From assembly GCF_023008245.1 (NCBI RefSeq), contig NZ_CP090145.1:2480001-2544000 (forward strand): DNA of 64,000 nucleotides, in the 5' to 3' direction. Positions 29,369 through 38,199 of this stretch are shown one piece after another; position 1 is the stretch's first letter; every line of letters begins with the position of its first letter. Position numbers and translations under genes: made by a program. This stretch comes from Flavobacterium sediminilitoris (GTDB taxonomy: Bacteria > Bacteroidota > Bacteroidia > Flavobacteriales > Flavobacteriaceae). The notes beneath the pieces were generated by a model. It ran no database searches. It saw only the letters and a program-made list of their open reading frames with translations, and had not been told where the DNA came from.

Positions 29369-29887
29369 ATGAATCAATATCAATTTAGAAGAGCAACACT
29401 TGTCGAAATTCCTCAAATATGGGAAATTTTACAGCAAGCCATACAAAAAAGAAAACAAGAGGACAGTAACCAATGGCAAGATGGTTACCCAAACCCAGAA
29501 GTTATTCAAAAAGATATAGAAAAAGGAGTTGGTTTTATATTGACAGATAATGAAACAATCGTTGGCTACACCGCAATATTACTAAATGACGAACCCGAAT
29601 ATGAAAAAATAATAGGGAAGTGGTTAACAAATACTGATTTTATAGTGTTTCACCGAGTAGCCATTTCTAAAAATCATTTAGGCAAAGGCTTAGCCAAAAT
29701 AATGATGAATCACATAGAAACATTTGCATTAGAAAACAATATCTACAGTATAAAAGCCGATACTAACTTTGATAATAATGCCATGATTGCCATTTTTGAA
29801 AAATCAGGCTATGTATATTGTGGAGAAGTACATTTTAGAGGAAGTCCAAGAAGAGCGTATGAAAAAGTTTTAACAAAAACGACTTAA
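29369..29887 (+). CDS. GNAT-family N-acetyltransferase
   Basis: 172 residues with a full GNAT fold: N-terminal FRRATLVEIPQIWEIL, strand beta-4 with FIVFHRVAISKNHLGKGLAKIMMNHIE (acetyl-CoA pyrophosphate loop HLGKGLA), and IKADTNFDNNAMIAIFEKSGYVYCGEVHF at the C-terminus. The substrate is unknown. It is the first of a run of plus-strand accessory genes. Confidence 0.88.
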   Translation: MNQYQFRRATLVEIPQIWEILQQAIQKRKQEDSNQWQDGYPNPEVIQKDIEKGVGFILTDNETIVGYTAILLNDEPEYEKIIGKWLTNTDFIVFHRVAISKNHLGKGLAKIMMNHIETFALENNIYSIKADTNFDNNAMIAIFEKSGYVYCGEVHFRGSPRRAYEKVLTKTT

Positions 29888-29994
29888 AATAAACTCCCTT
29901 TTCTTTAGTAGAAGCGCTAATGCTTCATGATTTAGATTTAAAATCAATTAGATTTAAAGATTATAAAAACTTTGAGAATAAAAAATAAAACTGA

Positions 29995-30342
29995 ATGAAA
30001 GAAAGAATGGTTTTGATTTCAGCAATAATTCTGACTTTAATAGTCGAACTGATTTTAATGGTTTTGGTTTATAATAAAGTTGGTAGTGAAAGAATTCCGT
30101 CTCAAATTGTTCGTCTGACTATTCAATTGATTTTGATTACAATGATTTTAACACGGAAATCTAACGTTGCATTATTTTTATTAACAACTTATCACATTGT
30201 TTCTAGTCTGTTTGGTTTGTATTCGAAAGGGTCAACCGAATTATTAGGACAAATATTAATTGGTTTTCATTTCATAATTGGAATCATTATATACTTCCAC
30301 GATTGGATTGAAAACAAGATCGGATTAAAAAACATTGAGTAA
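29995..30342 (+). CDS. Hypothetical four-helix membrane protein
   Basis: 115 residues, four hydrophobic segments (~5-25, ~38-56, ~58-76, ~85-103), ending with FHDWIENKIGLKNIE. No known motif. It sits between GNAT and Crp genes on the same strand but with intergenic gaps of 107 and 208 bp, so an operon is not evident. Confidence 0.6.
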   Translation: MKERMVLISAIILTLIVELILMVLVYNKVGSERIPSQIVRLTIQLILITMILTRKSNVALFLLTTYHIVSSLFGLYSKGSTELLGQILIGFHFIIGIIIYFHDWIENKIGLKNIE

Positions 30343-30550
30343 TAGCCGTTTGTTAGAATTGCTAGGCCAGTTCGCACGTAGTGCTCGAGTCTCCGAAAAT
30401 TCCATGAGGAGTTTTGTACTTGTAATCTTTTATTATAAATTTATGCAATTGCGACAAGTGTCAATGTATTGACCGTCAGGCTAAAAAGAACGTTTTTTTA
30501 CAAATGACTATATTGATTACAAGCATGCTAAAACTCATATCCAGATAGAA

Positions 30551-31057
30551 ATGAAAGAAATCGTTGAGCTTTCAGACAAGACAATAACCCTTGACAGAAA
30601 CGAATTTCTGAAAGTAAAAGGTAGTATTGATACAAATATATATTATGTAGAAAGCGGAAGCTTGAGAATTTTTGTGTTAGACGATTATGAAGAACAAACT
30701 ATTCGATTTGGATATAAAGAAAATTTAATCGTTGCTTTAGACTCTTTTCTCACAGGTAAACCTTCCAATTTATTTATTCAAGCTATTAAAAAGACCATTA
30801 TAAAAGTAGTAACCAAACAGCAAATTCAAAAATTCTTAGAAACAGAAAATAATAGAAATTTATGGATGCGAATTTTGGAAGATTTAGTTCTTCAACAAAT
30901 GGAACGAGAAATAGATATTTTAACGAACTCACCAAAAGAACGATATAAAAGAGTTTTAAAGCGAAGCCCACAACTTTTTCAAGAAATTCCAAACAAACAT
31001 ATTGCTAATTATTTAAGAATGAGTGCTGAAACCTTGTCCAGGCTAAAAAAATCTTGA
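30551..31057 (+). CDS. Crp/Fnr-family transcriptional regulator (short C-terminus)
   Basis: 168 residues. The cyclic-nucleotide-binding-like beta roll (1-110) reads NIYYVESGSLRIFV and TIRFGYKENLIVALDSFLTG. It is followed by the dimer helix and a compact HTH (ERYKRVLKRSPQLFQEIPNKHIANYLRMSAETLSRLKKS). The domain ends directly after the recognition helix, as in many Bacteroidota Crp-like proteins that sit beside small effector genes. The ligand is unknown. DinB follows 57 bp downstream and may be its target. Confidence 0.87.
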   Translation: MKEIVELSDKTITLDRNEFLKVKGSIDTNIYYVESGSLRIFVLDDYEEQTIRFGYKENLIVALDSFLTGKPSNLFIQAIKKTIIKVVTKQQIQKFLETENNRNLWMRILEDLVLQQMEREIDILTNSPKERYKRVLKRSPQLFQEIPNKHIANYLRMSAETLSRLKKS

Positions 31058-31114
31058 CTTCAATCAAGATTTATAGAAAATACTTTTTAGAACTTTGCTT
31101 AAAAATTAAAAATT

Positions 31115-31660
31115 ATGCAATCCAAAAATTTAATAGAATCGCTTTTAGAGCAGACAAGACAAATTATAAATCAAACCGAAAAACTAAAAAACTATGATTT
31201 ACAGACTTTAACGTGGAAAGAAAATGAAAATTCCTGGAGTATTTTAGAATGTTTAGAGCATTTGAACTTATATGGCGATTTTTATTTGCCACAAATAGAA
31301 AACAAAATAAAAAATTCAACTACTAAAACAGAATTTGAATTTAAAAGTGGAATTTTAGGAAATTACTTTGCAAAAAGTATGTTGCCTAAAGAAAAACTAA
31401 ACAAAATGAAAACCTTTAAAGATAAAAATCCATTAAACGCTAACCTAGACAAAACGGTTATCGACCAATTTATTAAACAGCAAATCAAGTTGTTGGATTT
31501 ACTTAATCAATCAAGAAATGTAAGTCTGAACAAGGTGAAAATTCAAACTTCCATCTCAAGTCTAATCAAACTAAAATTGGGAGACACTTTTCAATTTTTT
31601 GTCAATCACATAATCAGGCATCTCAACCAAATTGAAAGAATACAAACAGCAATGTTATAG
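31115..31660 (+). CDS. DinB-family protein
   Basis: 181 residues forming the DinB/YfiT four-helix bundle: N-terminal ESLLEQTRQIINQTEKL, SWSILECLEHLNLYGDFY with a putative metal His, and a C-terminal FFVNHIIRHLNQIERI with the other His ligands. Family members are metal-dependent hydrolases or thiol transferases of mostly unknown substrate. It pairs with the Crp-like gene upstream. A second, unrelated DinB-like gene lies at 50268. Confidence 0.82.
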   Translation: MQSKNLIESLLEQTRQIINQTEKLKNYDLQTLTWKENENSWSILECLEHLNLYGDFYLPQIENKIKNSTTKTEFEFKSGILGNYFAKSMLPKEKLNKMKTFKDKNPLNANLDKTVIDQFIKQQIKLLDLLNQSRNVSLNKVKIQTSISSLIKLKLGDTFQFFVNHIIRHLNQIERIQTAML

Positions 31661-31839
31661 CCTATGCTAGAACAATCGCTTAAATCACAACATACTGAAT
31701 GTTTTGATAGTAATGATAAAATTATAGCAGATATTGCAAAAGCAACTTATGTCTTTTACACAAACAAAAATGAATAAAACTGTAACTAGTTACAAATAAG
31801 ACCAACAAATACAACAACAGATAACAAATTATTTTAGTT

Positions 31840-33516
31840 ATGAGAATTATAATCACAATGTTTAGTTTGTTGTTTTATACAACAACTTTTGCACAACAAC
31901 TTAAATCAAACGACTCTATATACGTAATTCAAGACAGTGTTTTAATTCCAACAAAAAGCGGTATAGATATTTCTGCAGTAGTCGTTCGTAAAAAGACAAA
32001 TAAAAAACCACTACCCGCAATTTTGTTTTATACAACTTATCATCAAGGAACAGGAGATAATATTTTCGGAAAACGTTCGGCCGACAAAGACTATGTAGGC
32101 ATTGTAGCTTATGCTAGAGGCATTCGGACGAATCTGAAAGATTATGCTCCATATGAACATGAAGGAACTGACATTTACGACATTATCGACTGGATAAGCA
32201 AACAATCGTGGTGCAATGGCAGTGTAGGAATGTTTGGCGGAAGCTATACCGGTTTTTCACAATGGGCTACTGCTAAAAAACTACACCCTGCACTGAAAAC
32301 AATTGTCCCACAAGTTGCAGTAATGCCTGGATATGATGCACCAATGGAAAACAATGTCCCTTTTGGAGGAATTTTAGGTTGGGCAAATGACAACATTTAC
32401 AAGAATAAACCATACAGTAGAGATCTGGTTTTTGATTGGTTCAATTCTGGAGCTTCTTTTAACAGTTTAGATACTTTGGGCGGACAACCTAATCCTATAT
32501 TTCAAAAATGGCTTAAGCATCCCGCTTATGACAATTATTGGCAATCAATGGTGCCAACTCCTTCAGAATATGCTAAAATAAATATCCCTGTATTATCAAC
32601 AACAGGGTACTATGACGGTTCACAAATCGGTTCCATTCAGTATTTCAAACTACATACTAAACATAATAAAAATGCAAATCATTATTTTGTAATAGGACCT
32701 TATGATCATTGGGGAGGACAACGTAGACCAGCAAAAAACTTAATGGGTTATGAAATTGACAGTGTGGCTAATGTTAATATGATGAACTTAGCCTACGATT
32801 GGCTTGATTATGTACTAAAAGATAAACCAAAACCTGAACTGTTGAAAGATAAAGTGAATTATCAAGTTATGGGAACAAACGAATGGAAACATAGCTCAAA
32901 ACTTGAAAAAATTAACAATGATACTTTGACTTTTTACCTTGATAAAACTAATCTAATTTCATCTAAGCCAAAGAAAAAAGGATTTCAAAAACAAACAATA
33001 GACTTTAAAGACAGAGAAAATCAAAATAATTATTATACGCCAAGCATTATTTTTGATACCCTCGATGTAAGCAATGGGTTGGTTTTCACAACAGAAACTT
33101 TTCAAAATGACTTCACGATTAATGGCTCATTTTCAGGTAATCTTTGGGCTACTATAAATAAAAGAGATATGGACGTTTCAATGGCATTATATGAACTAAT
33201 GCCAGATGGGAAATACTTTTTCCTTACAAGATACGTCGGTAGAGCAAGTTTTGCAAAAGATAATACTAAAAGGCAGTTATTAAGACCAAACAAGAAAGAA
33301 AAAATACCATTTGATAATACCCGTTTCGTGAGTAAGAAAATAAACAAAGGAAGCCAACTTGTAATTTTGCTCAATATCAATAAACATCCTTTTGAAATAA
33401 TCAATTATGGCTCAGGTAAACCTGTATCAGAAGAAACAATTAATGACGCAGGAAAACCACTAGAAATAAAGTGGCACAATGATAGTTATATTAAAATTCC
33501 TGTATGGAAAGATTAA
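31840..33516 (+). CDS. Secreted CocE/NonD-type alpha/beta hydrolase (S15)
   Basis: 558 residues. A signal peptide (1-18) precedes a CocE-type alpha/beta hydrolase domain: nucleophile elbow GMFGGSYTGFSQW, acid region STTGYYDGSQIG, and catalytic His in GPYDHWGGQR. The C-terminal jelly-roll domain (~340-558, ending YIKIPVWKD) is typical of X-Pro dipeptidyl-peptidase and CocE enzymes. It probably hydrolyses esters, amides or beta-lactam-like substrates outside the cytoplasm. Confidence 0.9.
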   Translation: MRIIITMFSLLFYTTTFAQQLKSNDSIYVIQDSVLIPTKSGIDISAVVVRKKTNKKPLPAILFYTTYHQGTGDNIFGKRSADKDYVGIVAYARGIRTNLKDYAPYEHEGTDIYDIIDWISKQSWCNGSVGMFGGSYTGFSQWATAKKLHPALKTIVPQVAVMPGYDAPMENNVPFGGILGWANDNIYKNKPYSRDLVFDWFNSGASFNSLDTLGGQPNPIFQKWLKHPAYDNYWQSMVPTPSEYAKINIPVLSTTGYYDGSQIGSIQYFKLHTKHNKNANHYFVIGPYDHWGGQRRPAKNLMGYEIDSVANVNMMNLAYDWLDYVLKDKPKPELLKDKVNYQVMGTNEWKHSSKLEKINNDTLTFYLDKTNLISSKPKKKGFQKQTIDFKDRENQNNYYTPSIIFDTLDVSNGLVFTTETFQNDFTINGSFSGNLWATINKRDMDVSMALYELMPDGKYFFLTRYVGRASFAKDNTKRQLLRPNKKEKIPFDNTRFVSKKINKGSQLVILLNINKHPFEIINYGSGKPVSEETINDAGKPLEIKWHNDSYIKIPVWKD

Positions 33517-33591
33517 TCAGAAAAATAAAACCCAGTTCTAAATCTGCATTTTCAAAATATTAATGAGTAAGATAAAATTCAAAAAAATAAT

Positions 33592-33894
33592 ATGAATTTC
33601 ACCGTTTTTTTAGCTGTACTGGTTGGAATAATTTTTCCAACTTACATCCTATTGACCTATAAAAGAGTAAATAAAAACATTAAGAAAAACGAAAAATACC
33701 GTTTGCTTGATTACAAACAAACGATATTCATATTCTGGGTTTTGACAATTTTGGTTTTAGCCAATTATTTTCTATACAATCAACCAACACTAAATCTATA
33801 TCCCAAGTTTTCCATAATAAATATTGGACTAGCAATATTGATTTTAGCTTTCGTATATTTCTATAGACATAAAAGCAGGAATTTTAGGTTATAG
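33592..33894 (+). CDS. Hypothetical small membrane protein
   Basis: 100 residues with three hydrophobic helices and a basic C-terminus (FYRHKSRNFRL). It may be the N-terminal part of a truncated polytopic protein, for example a CPBP protease whose catalytic half is missing, but no diagnostic motif is present. It starts 76 bp after the hydrolase. Confidence 0.45.
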   Translation: MNFTVFLAVLVGIIFPTYILLTYKRVNKNIKKNEKYRLLDYKQTIFIFWVLTILVLANYFLYNQPTLNLYPKFSIINIGLAILILAFVYFYRHKSRNFRL

Positions 33895-34299
33895 AGTAAG
33901 TGAAGCGACTAAGAATAATGATATAAAAAGCCTGAACTATTAAGAAAGTATTGCCAAAATCGGAGCTGAAGTCCAAAATTTAGGTTTTTGTATTTCTATC
34001 CCGCAAAGATATTTTTTTATTTACTTTAAAATCTAACACCTAAAAGTTGAGAAATTTTGAGGTGCATATTATTAATATGGTACTGTTGTTTATAAAATGC
34101 GAACAGTAATTTCATGAGAATTGTATCGAAAACTACAAAAAAGCACTCCTTTACGAAAAACTGTAAAACAAATAAAAAAACACTAAAGGCTAAATGTTTT
34201 GGCAAACCATTTAGCCTTTAGTGCGTATAAATACGTATTGCAAGACTAAAAAGAATAGTTTAGGTTTGTAAGGAGCAAATAAAGCAAACAGGATAAAAA
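33895..34299. other. Intergenic region with strong inverted repeat
   Basis: No gene seen. It contains the 16-bp-stem inverted repeat at 34181-34223, listed separately, and otherwise AT-rich sequence. Confidence 0.5.
34181..34223. repeat. Long inverted repeat upstream of the dioxygenase fusion gene
   Basis: CACTAAAGGCTAAATG and its exact complement CATTTAGCCTTTAGTG flank an 11-base spacer. There is no T run after the right arm, so it may be an operator or mobile-element trace rather than a simple terminator. Confidence 0.7.
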
Positions 34300-35517
34300 A
34301 TGAAACAAATGAATAAAATAGGTCTATTCTTATTGCTTCTAATACTATTTATAAGTTGCAATGGACAAACAAACGCTAAAAGTCAAAATCAGAATGTATC
34401 TGAGATAGACAATAAAAAAATTATTGGAGGTGGCTGTGAAGGTTGTGAATTGATGTATGTTGAAATGCCCGAACAAATACTGCCCGAGCACACGAGTTTA
34501 GGTTGGACTGAAGGCAAACAAAAACTTATTTTGACAGGTAAAGTTTTTCAACTTGATGGGAAAACACCTGCATCTGATGTCATCATCTATTATTGGCATA
34601 CAGATGATAAAGGATTGTATTCATCAAGTAACCAGACACCTAAAAAAGCAAAGGAACACGGTAAACTTCGAGGTTGGGTAAAGTCTGACAAAGATGGAAA
34701 TTACACTATTAAAACTTCAAGACCAGCTGCTTATCCGAATGATAATATTCCGCAGCACATTCACTTATCTATAAAAGAACCAGACATTCCAAATGAGTAT
34801 TATGCTGATCTTTATTTTGATGATGATCCATTGTATTTAAAACATAAGAAAAAGTATGGTAACCTTGACAGAGCAGGAACTGAATTGTTAAGAGTGGTTT
34901 TGGACAGTAAAATTCAAATTGCAGAGCACAACATTGTATTAGGATTAAATATTCCCGATTATCCTACTAAAAATAGAACAGACATTCAATCGGGTTTAAA
35001 CATAGGTGAAGATCAGCCTTCATTTATACCATTTCACGCATATGGACCCGACAAAGGGACAAGAACTTGCCCCGTTTGTAAATATGGACGTTATCACGGG
35101 ATTGTATATTTTGTTGGTGATAATCCAAATTGGGACGACATCAAAAAATGGCTTAAACAATTAGACAACGAAAGTGTAGTAAGAGAAAAGTATCTTAAAG
35201 CATATTTTGTTTATGGAAATTCGAAAAATTATAATAAGCAGACACGTCATACAGAGTTAGACAAGATAGGTAAAGAATTAGAGCTTCAAAAGATTGCTTT
35301 GACTTTTGTTCCATCATTTAGCGACACCGAAAGTGAAGCAAACCTTAATAAAATAAATCCTAATGTTGAGAACACTTTTATCATATACAGGCACAGAACA
35401 ATAGTTGACAAATATGTAAATCTAAAACCGAAAGAACAAAACTTTAAACTCATAACAGAAATACTCGACAAGACAAAAGGCAATTATTTTGACTTTAACG
35501 AACCAAAACACGAATGA
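34300..35517 (+). CDS. Lipoprotein: intradiol dioxygenase-like domain fused to a thioredoxin-like domain
   Basis: 405 residues. Lipoprotein signal (FLLLLILFISCNGQ). Residues ~60-215 match the intradiol ring-cleavage dioxygenase beta sandwich: GKVFQLDGKTPASDVIIYYW, GLYSS, LRGWVKSDKDGNYTIKTSRP, then IPQHIHLSIKEP, which carries the iron-ligand histidines. Tyrosine ligands are plausible at YYWHTDDKGLYSS and AAYPND. From ~230 to the end is a second domain with FHAYGPDKGTRTCPVCKYGR, a CxxC redox motif in a thioredoxin-like context. Periplasmic or surface location is expected. The natural substrate is unknown; the fusion is unusual. Confidence 0.75.
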   Translation: MKQMNKIGLFLLLLILFISCNGQTNAKSQNQNVSEIDNKKIIGGGCEGCELMYVEMPEQILPEHTSLGWTEGKQKLILTGKVFQLDGKTPASDVIIYYWHTDDKGLYSSSNQTPKKAKEHGKLRGWVKSDKDGNYTIKTSRPAAYPNDNIPQHIHLSIKEPDIPNEYYADLYFDDDPLYLKHKKKYGNLDRAGTELLRVVLDSKIQIAEHNIVLGLNIPDYPTKNRTDIQSGLNIGEDQPSFIPFHAYGPDKGTRTCPVCKYGRYHGIVYFVGDNPNWDDIKKWLKQLDNESVVREKYLKAYFVYGNSKNYNKQTRHTELDKIGKELELQKIALTFVPSFSDTESEANLNKINPNVENTFIIYRHRTIVDKYVNLKPKEQNFKLITEILDKTKGNYFDFNEPKHE

Positions 35518-35687
35518 CAGAAAGGGCGATAACAGCAGTTTTACAAAATGGCAAGTTTAGTAATATAATTAAAGTTATTTTTACAAATTAAACTTTAGTA
35601 CTTAATTAAAAGTAATCGCCTTGAAATCTGCCGCTTTACCAAGCTGCAAAACGAGTAAAAAGATTATAAGAAATAAAAATTAAAAAT

Positions 35688-36083
35688 ATGAAATACGCCT
35701 ATACAATACTTTATGTTGAGAGTGTGTCCGAAACAATTGAGTTTTATGAAAAAGCGTTTGGATTTAACCGAAAATTTTTGACACCTGAAAGTGATTATGG
35801 AGAATTGATTTCGGGAGAAACTACAATTGCTTTTGCTTCTATCGAATTAGGAAACTCAAACTTCAAAAGGGGATTTGAAAAAATATCAAAATCCCAAAAA
35901 CCTTTTGGAGTAGAATTAGTATTTACGACTGAAAATATTGAAAAGGACTTTCAGAGCGCAATCAATTTTGGAGCAACCGAATTTGAACCAATAACCGAAA
36001 AGCCTTGGGGACAAAAAGTTGGATATTTAAGAGATAATAACGGATTTCTAATAGAGATTTGTACGCCAATGAAAACGGAATAA
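35688..36083 (+). CDS. VOC-family protein (glyoxalase/dioxygenase superfamily)
   Basis: 131 residues with two beta-alpha-beta-beta-beta repeats: YAYTILYVESVSETIEFYEKAFGF and then GVELVFTTENIEKDFQSAINFGA...EKPWGQKVGYLRDNNGFLIEIC. The last block carries the metal-ligand Glu of the VOC fold. Typical of small single-gene cassettes; substrate unknown. The cassette-type palindrome begins 37 bp after its stop. Confidence 0.85.
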   Translation: MKYAYTILYVESVSETIEFYEKAFGFNRKFLTPESDYGELISGETTIAFASIELGNSNFKRGFEKISKSQKPFGVELVFTTENIEKDFQSAINFGATEFEPITEKPWGQKVGYLRDNNGFLIEICTPMKTE

Positions 36084-36119
36084 AACACGAGTGAAAATAA
36101 ACTGAAAATAAAACCTGTT

Positions 36120-36250
36120 GCCTAACAGCATATATGAATTATTGCTAGTTCTAGCTTCTTTATAAAAATCCTCGTGAATTTTCTATTTGGTTTTTATTTA
36201 TTAAATTAGGTGCTAGAACATGTCGCTAATTATATACAAAATCGTTAGAC
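36120..36250 (+). repeat. attC-like palindrome, family E copy 1 (131 bp)
   Basis: It begins with GCCTAAC and ends with GTTAGAC, both fitting the integron core consensus RYYYAAC/GTTRRRY exactly. The arms CATATATGAATTATT/GCTAGTTCTAGC pair imperfectly with the right arm, which ends GCTAATTATATAC. The interior is almost identical to the copy at 37052. Confidence 0.8.
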
Positions 36251-36268
36251 AACATAAAGAAAACGACA

Positions 36269-37057
36269 TTGACAAATAGAAAAATTAACTTCAAAACCAT
36301 TTGGCAAAGAGCCAAAATCAGACCAATTTTACTACTCTTTGCATTTCAAGGAATTGCATTTTCATTACTTCTTTTTCTTCCGATGGGCTTAATGATGAAT
36401 TCATTAGGAGATAGTTTTCCATTTGTTGAAAACGCTGAAAAAATTCAATCTGATGGAATAAAAACTAATGCAATTCTAACTGGAATTAAAGGGATTGATA
36501 ACATAACGATAAATGGAAATAATCCACAAATTTTGACTTATGAATTTGATAACAACGGACAGAAAACGGAATCAAAATTTAGTGTTTTTGAACCAGAAAA
36601 AACAGATAATTTAAAAATTGGAGATTTAATTCCAATTAAACATTTGAATAAAGAATCAATGCCTACAGAATTTGAGCAATATTCGTTTAGTATGGATTTT
36701 ATGTATTACATAGCTGGAGTTGTCTTTTTAATTGGACTAATTCTTTGCTATTTTCTATACTCACGAATAAATAAAGAAATCTCATTGTATAAAACAGGTA
36801 GAATTATGGAAGGTAAAATAATTTCAATTAGCCATAATAATGGTTTCACATTTTCGAAATTTGGTTCGTCAATGGATGTGCATTATGAATATGGAAATAA
36901 CGTTGCGAAATCAAGGACTAATAATTTTGCTTTGACAAATAACAAATCAATTGGAGATTCAATTAAAATTTTGGTTTCACAAGACGGAAAATCATCTTGT
37001 CTATATCCAGAATTGATTGCCAAAACTAATGGTTGGAAAGAAAATTACGTTGCCTAA
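36269..37057 (+). CDS. DUF3592 membrane protein
   Basis: 262 residues starting at TTG (36269); no in-frame ATG lies upstream before a stop. Two membrane helices (~18-38 and ~145-165) enclose a DUF3592-type beta domain (KTNAILTGIKGIDNI...ILTYEFDNNGQKTESKF), and a second copy of that strand pattern follows the second helix. Its TAA stop lies inside the GCCTAAC core of the next palindrome, so the gene and repeat are physically joined. Function unknown. Confidence 0.75.
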   Translation: MTNRKINFKTIWQRAKIRPILLLFAFQGIAFSLLLFLPMGLMMNSLGDSFPFVENAEKIQSDGIKTNAILTGIKGIDNITINGNNPQILTYEFDNNGQKTESKFSVFEPEKTDNLKIGDLIPIKHLNKESMPTEFEQYSFSMDFMYYIAGVVFLIGLILCYFLYSRINKEISLYKTGRIMEGKIISISHNNGFTFSKFGSSMDVHYEYGNNVAKSRTNNFALTNNKSIGDSIKILVSQDGKSSCLYPELIAKTNGWKENYVA

Positions 37058-37182
37058 CACCGTATATAATTTATTGCTAGTTCTAGCTTCTTTATAAAAA
37101 TCCTCGTGAATTTTCTATTTGGTTTTTATTTGCTAAATTAGGTGCTAGAACATGTCGCTAATTATATACAAAATCGTTGTAC
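37052..37182 (+). repeat. attC-like palindrome, family E copy 2 (131 bp)
   Basis: GCCTAAC at 37052-37058, right core GTTGTAC at 37176-37182. It is almost identical to the copy at 36120 over its middle ~100 bp (GCTAGTTCTAGCTTCTTTAT...). The left arm GTATATAATT matches the right arm exactly in its first 10 bases. Confidence 0.8.
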
Positions 37183-37190
37183 ATCACCTT

Positions 37191-38006
37191 ATGAAAAAAA
37201 ACACTTTAGTAATTTTAATATGTTTTGTTATAATTATAAGTTTGGTTCTAATTTCTAATTTGTTTTTTCAGAAAAAGGAAGATATTAAAAGTATACTTTC
37301 TGCAAAAGAATTATCAAAATTTGAAAACTTCATCAAGCAAAAATTTGAAGAGGATGTATTTAATGGACATTGGAAATATTTACGAGATATTACTTATGAA
37401 TATAAAGAAGGAATTTTTGAGTTTAAACAATATATTAAAGATAACAAAGGAAGAAATACTACTTCATATGAAGTATTTCAAGTTAAAATAATTGCATCTG
37501 GAAATCAAATTATATTTTATGAATTTAGCGTTCAAAAAAACAAGAAAGTTAAATATGAATGGAAAGATTCTTTTAGTTGGGAACCTTATTATGTTTCTAT
37601 TGAAAAATTCAAGAATGATGAAGAATACAAAAAAATAAAAAATAATTTCAAAAAAATATTTGGATCTGATTTAAATGAAAGTGAATTATTTATGGCTGAT
37701 ATTGTTTATGGTGGAAGTTGTGGAGCGGGTGCAATGTATTCAAGTGAAAGAATGCAATTAAACAGTTTTGTTGATAAAAAAGACAAGATTAGTATTTTAA
37801 AATGGTTAAAATCAACAAATGCTGAAAAACAGATATATGCTGTTGAGGGGCTTCTTAAATTAAAAAAAATGGGGATAGTTCTAAATAAAACAGAATTAGG
37901 AATAATTAAATATATAACACATAAAAAAGGAACAATAAAAGTATGTAATGGCTGTATATATTCAAGTAAAGAACTAAGCGAAGTAATTAAATTATTTGAA
38001 TTATAA
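37191..38006 (+). CDS. Hypothetical membrane-anchored protein
   Basis: 271 residues when started at MKKNTLVIL (37191), 8 bp after the palindrome; the in-frame ATG at 37152 lies inside the repeat and is rejected. One N-terminal hydrophobic helix (~4-24) acts as anchor or uncleaved signal. The rest is soluble, lysine-rich and without a recognised domain. It ends with a repeat-like leucine segment (ILKWLKSTNAEKQIYAVEGL), perhaps HEAT-like. Function unknown. Confidence 0.6.
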   Translation: MKKNTLVILICFVIIISLVLISNLFFQKKEDIKSILSAKELSKFENFIKQKFEEDVFNGHWKYLRDITYEYKEGIFEFKQYIKDNKGRNTTSYEVFQVKIIASGNQIIFYEFSVQKNKKVKYEWKDSFSWEPYYVSIEKFKNDEEYKKIKNNFKKIFGSDLNESELFMADIVYGGSCGAGAMYSSERMQLNSFVDKKDKISILKWLKSTNAEKQIYAVEGLLKLKKMGIVLNKTELGIIKYITHKKGTIKVCNGCIYSSKELSEVIKLFEL

Positions 38007-38141
38007 AAGGCAAACATACAACAGTAACCGTTGTTGTGCAACCTCTTTAAAAAATTAAATCTTCATATAATTAGCTTCTCAAAAACGTAATGAAAGCTAT
38101 AATAAAAACAACTAAGTAGACTACGAAAAAGTTGCACAAGC

Positions 38142-38147
38142 TACGTA
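38142..38147. promoter_or_regulatory. TACGTA palindrome upstream of the FG-GAP gene
   Basis: CTACGTATGG lies 53 bp before the ATG. The same hexamer recurs at 39968, 39997, 40821, 40830 and 40850, all in this T9SS cluster. Confidence 0.35.
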
Positions 38148-38199
38148 TGGTGTACTACTATTATTTAGAGTAACATTGTATTTTTAAAAAAAAGATACA

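Noticed and set aside
30343..30550. Sequence with GTTTGTTAGAATTGC and short GC-rich pieces resembling a cassette repeat
   Set aside because: Only one end resembles a core and the arms do not pair. Not supported as an attC-like site.
31664..31777. 37-codon ORF after the DinB gene (MLEQSLKSQHTECFDSN...)
   Set aside because: Too short, no similarity recognised, no ribosome-binding or operon support. It may be a remnant.
35518..35687. Segment with CGATAACAGCAG and GCTGCAAAACGAG before the VOC gene
   Set aside because: Looks like a decayed repeat but the arms cannot be aligned. Left out of the repeat list.
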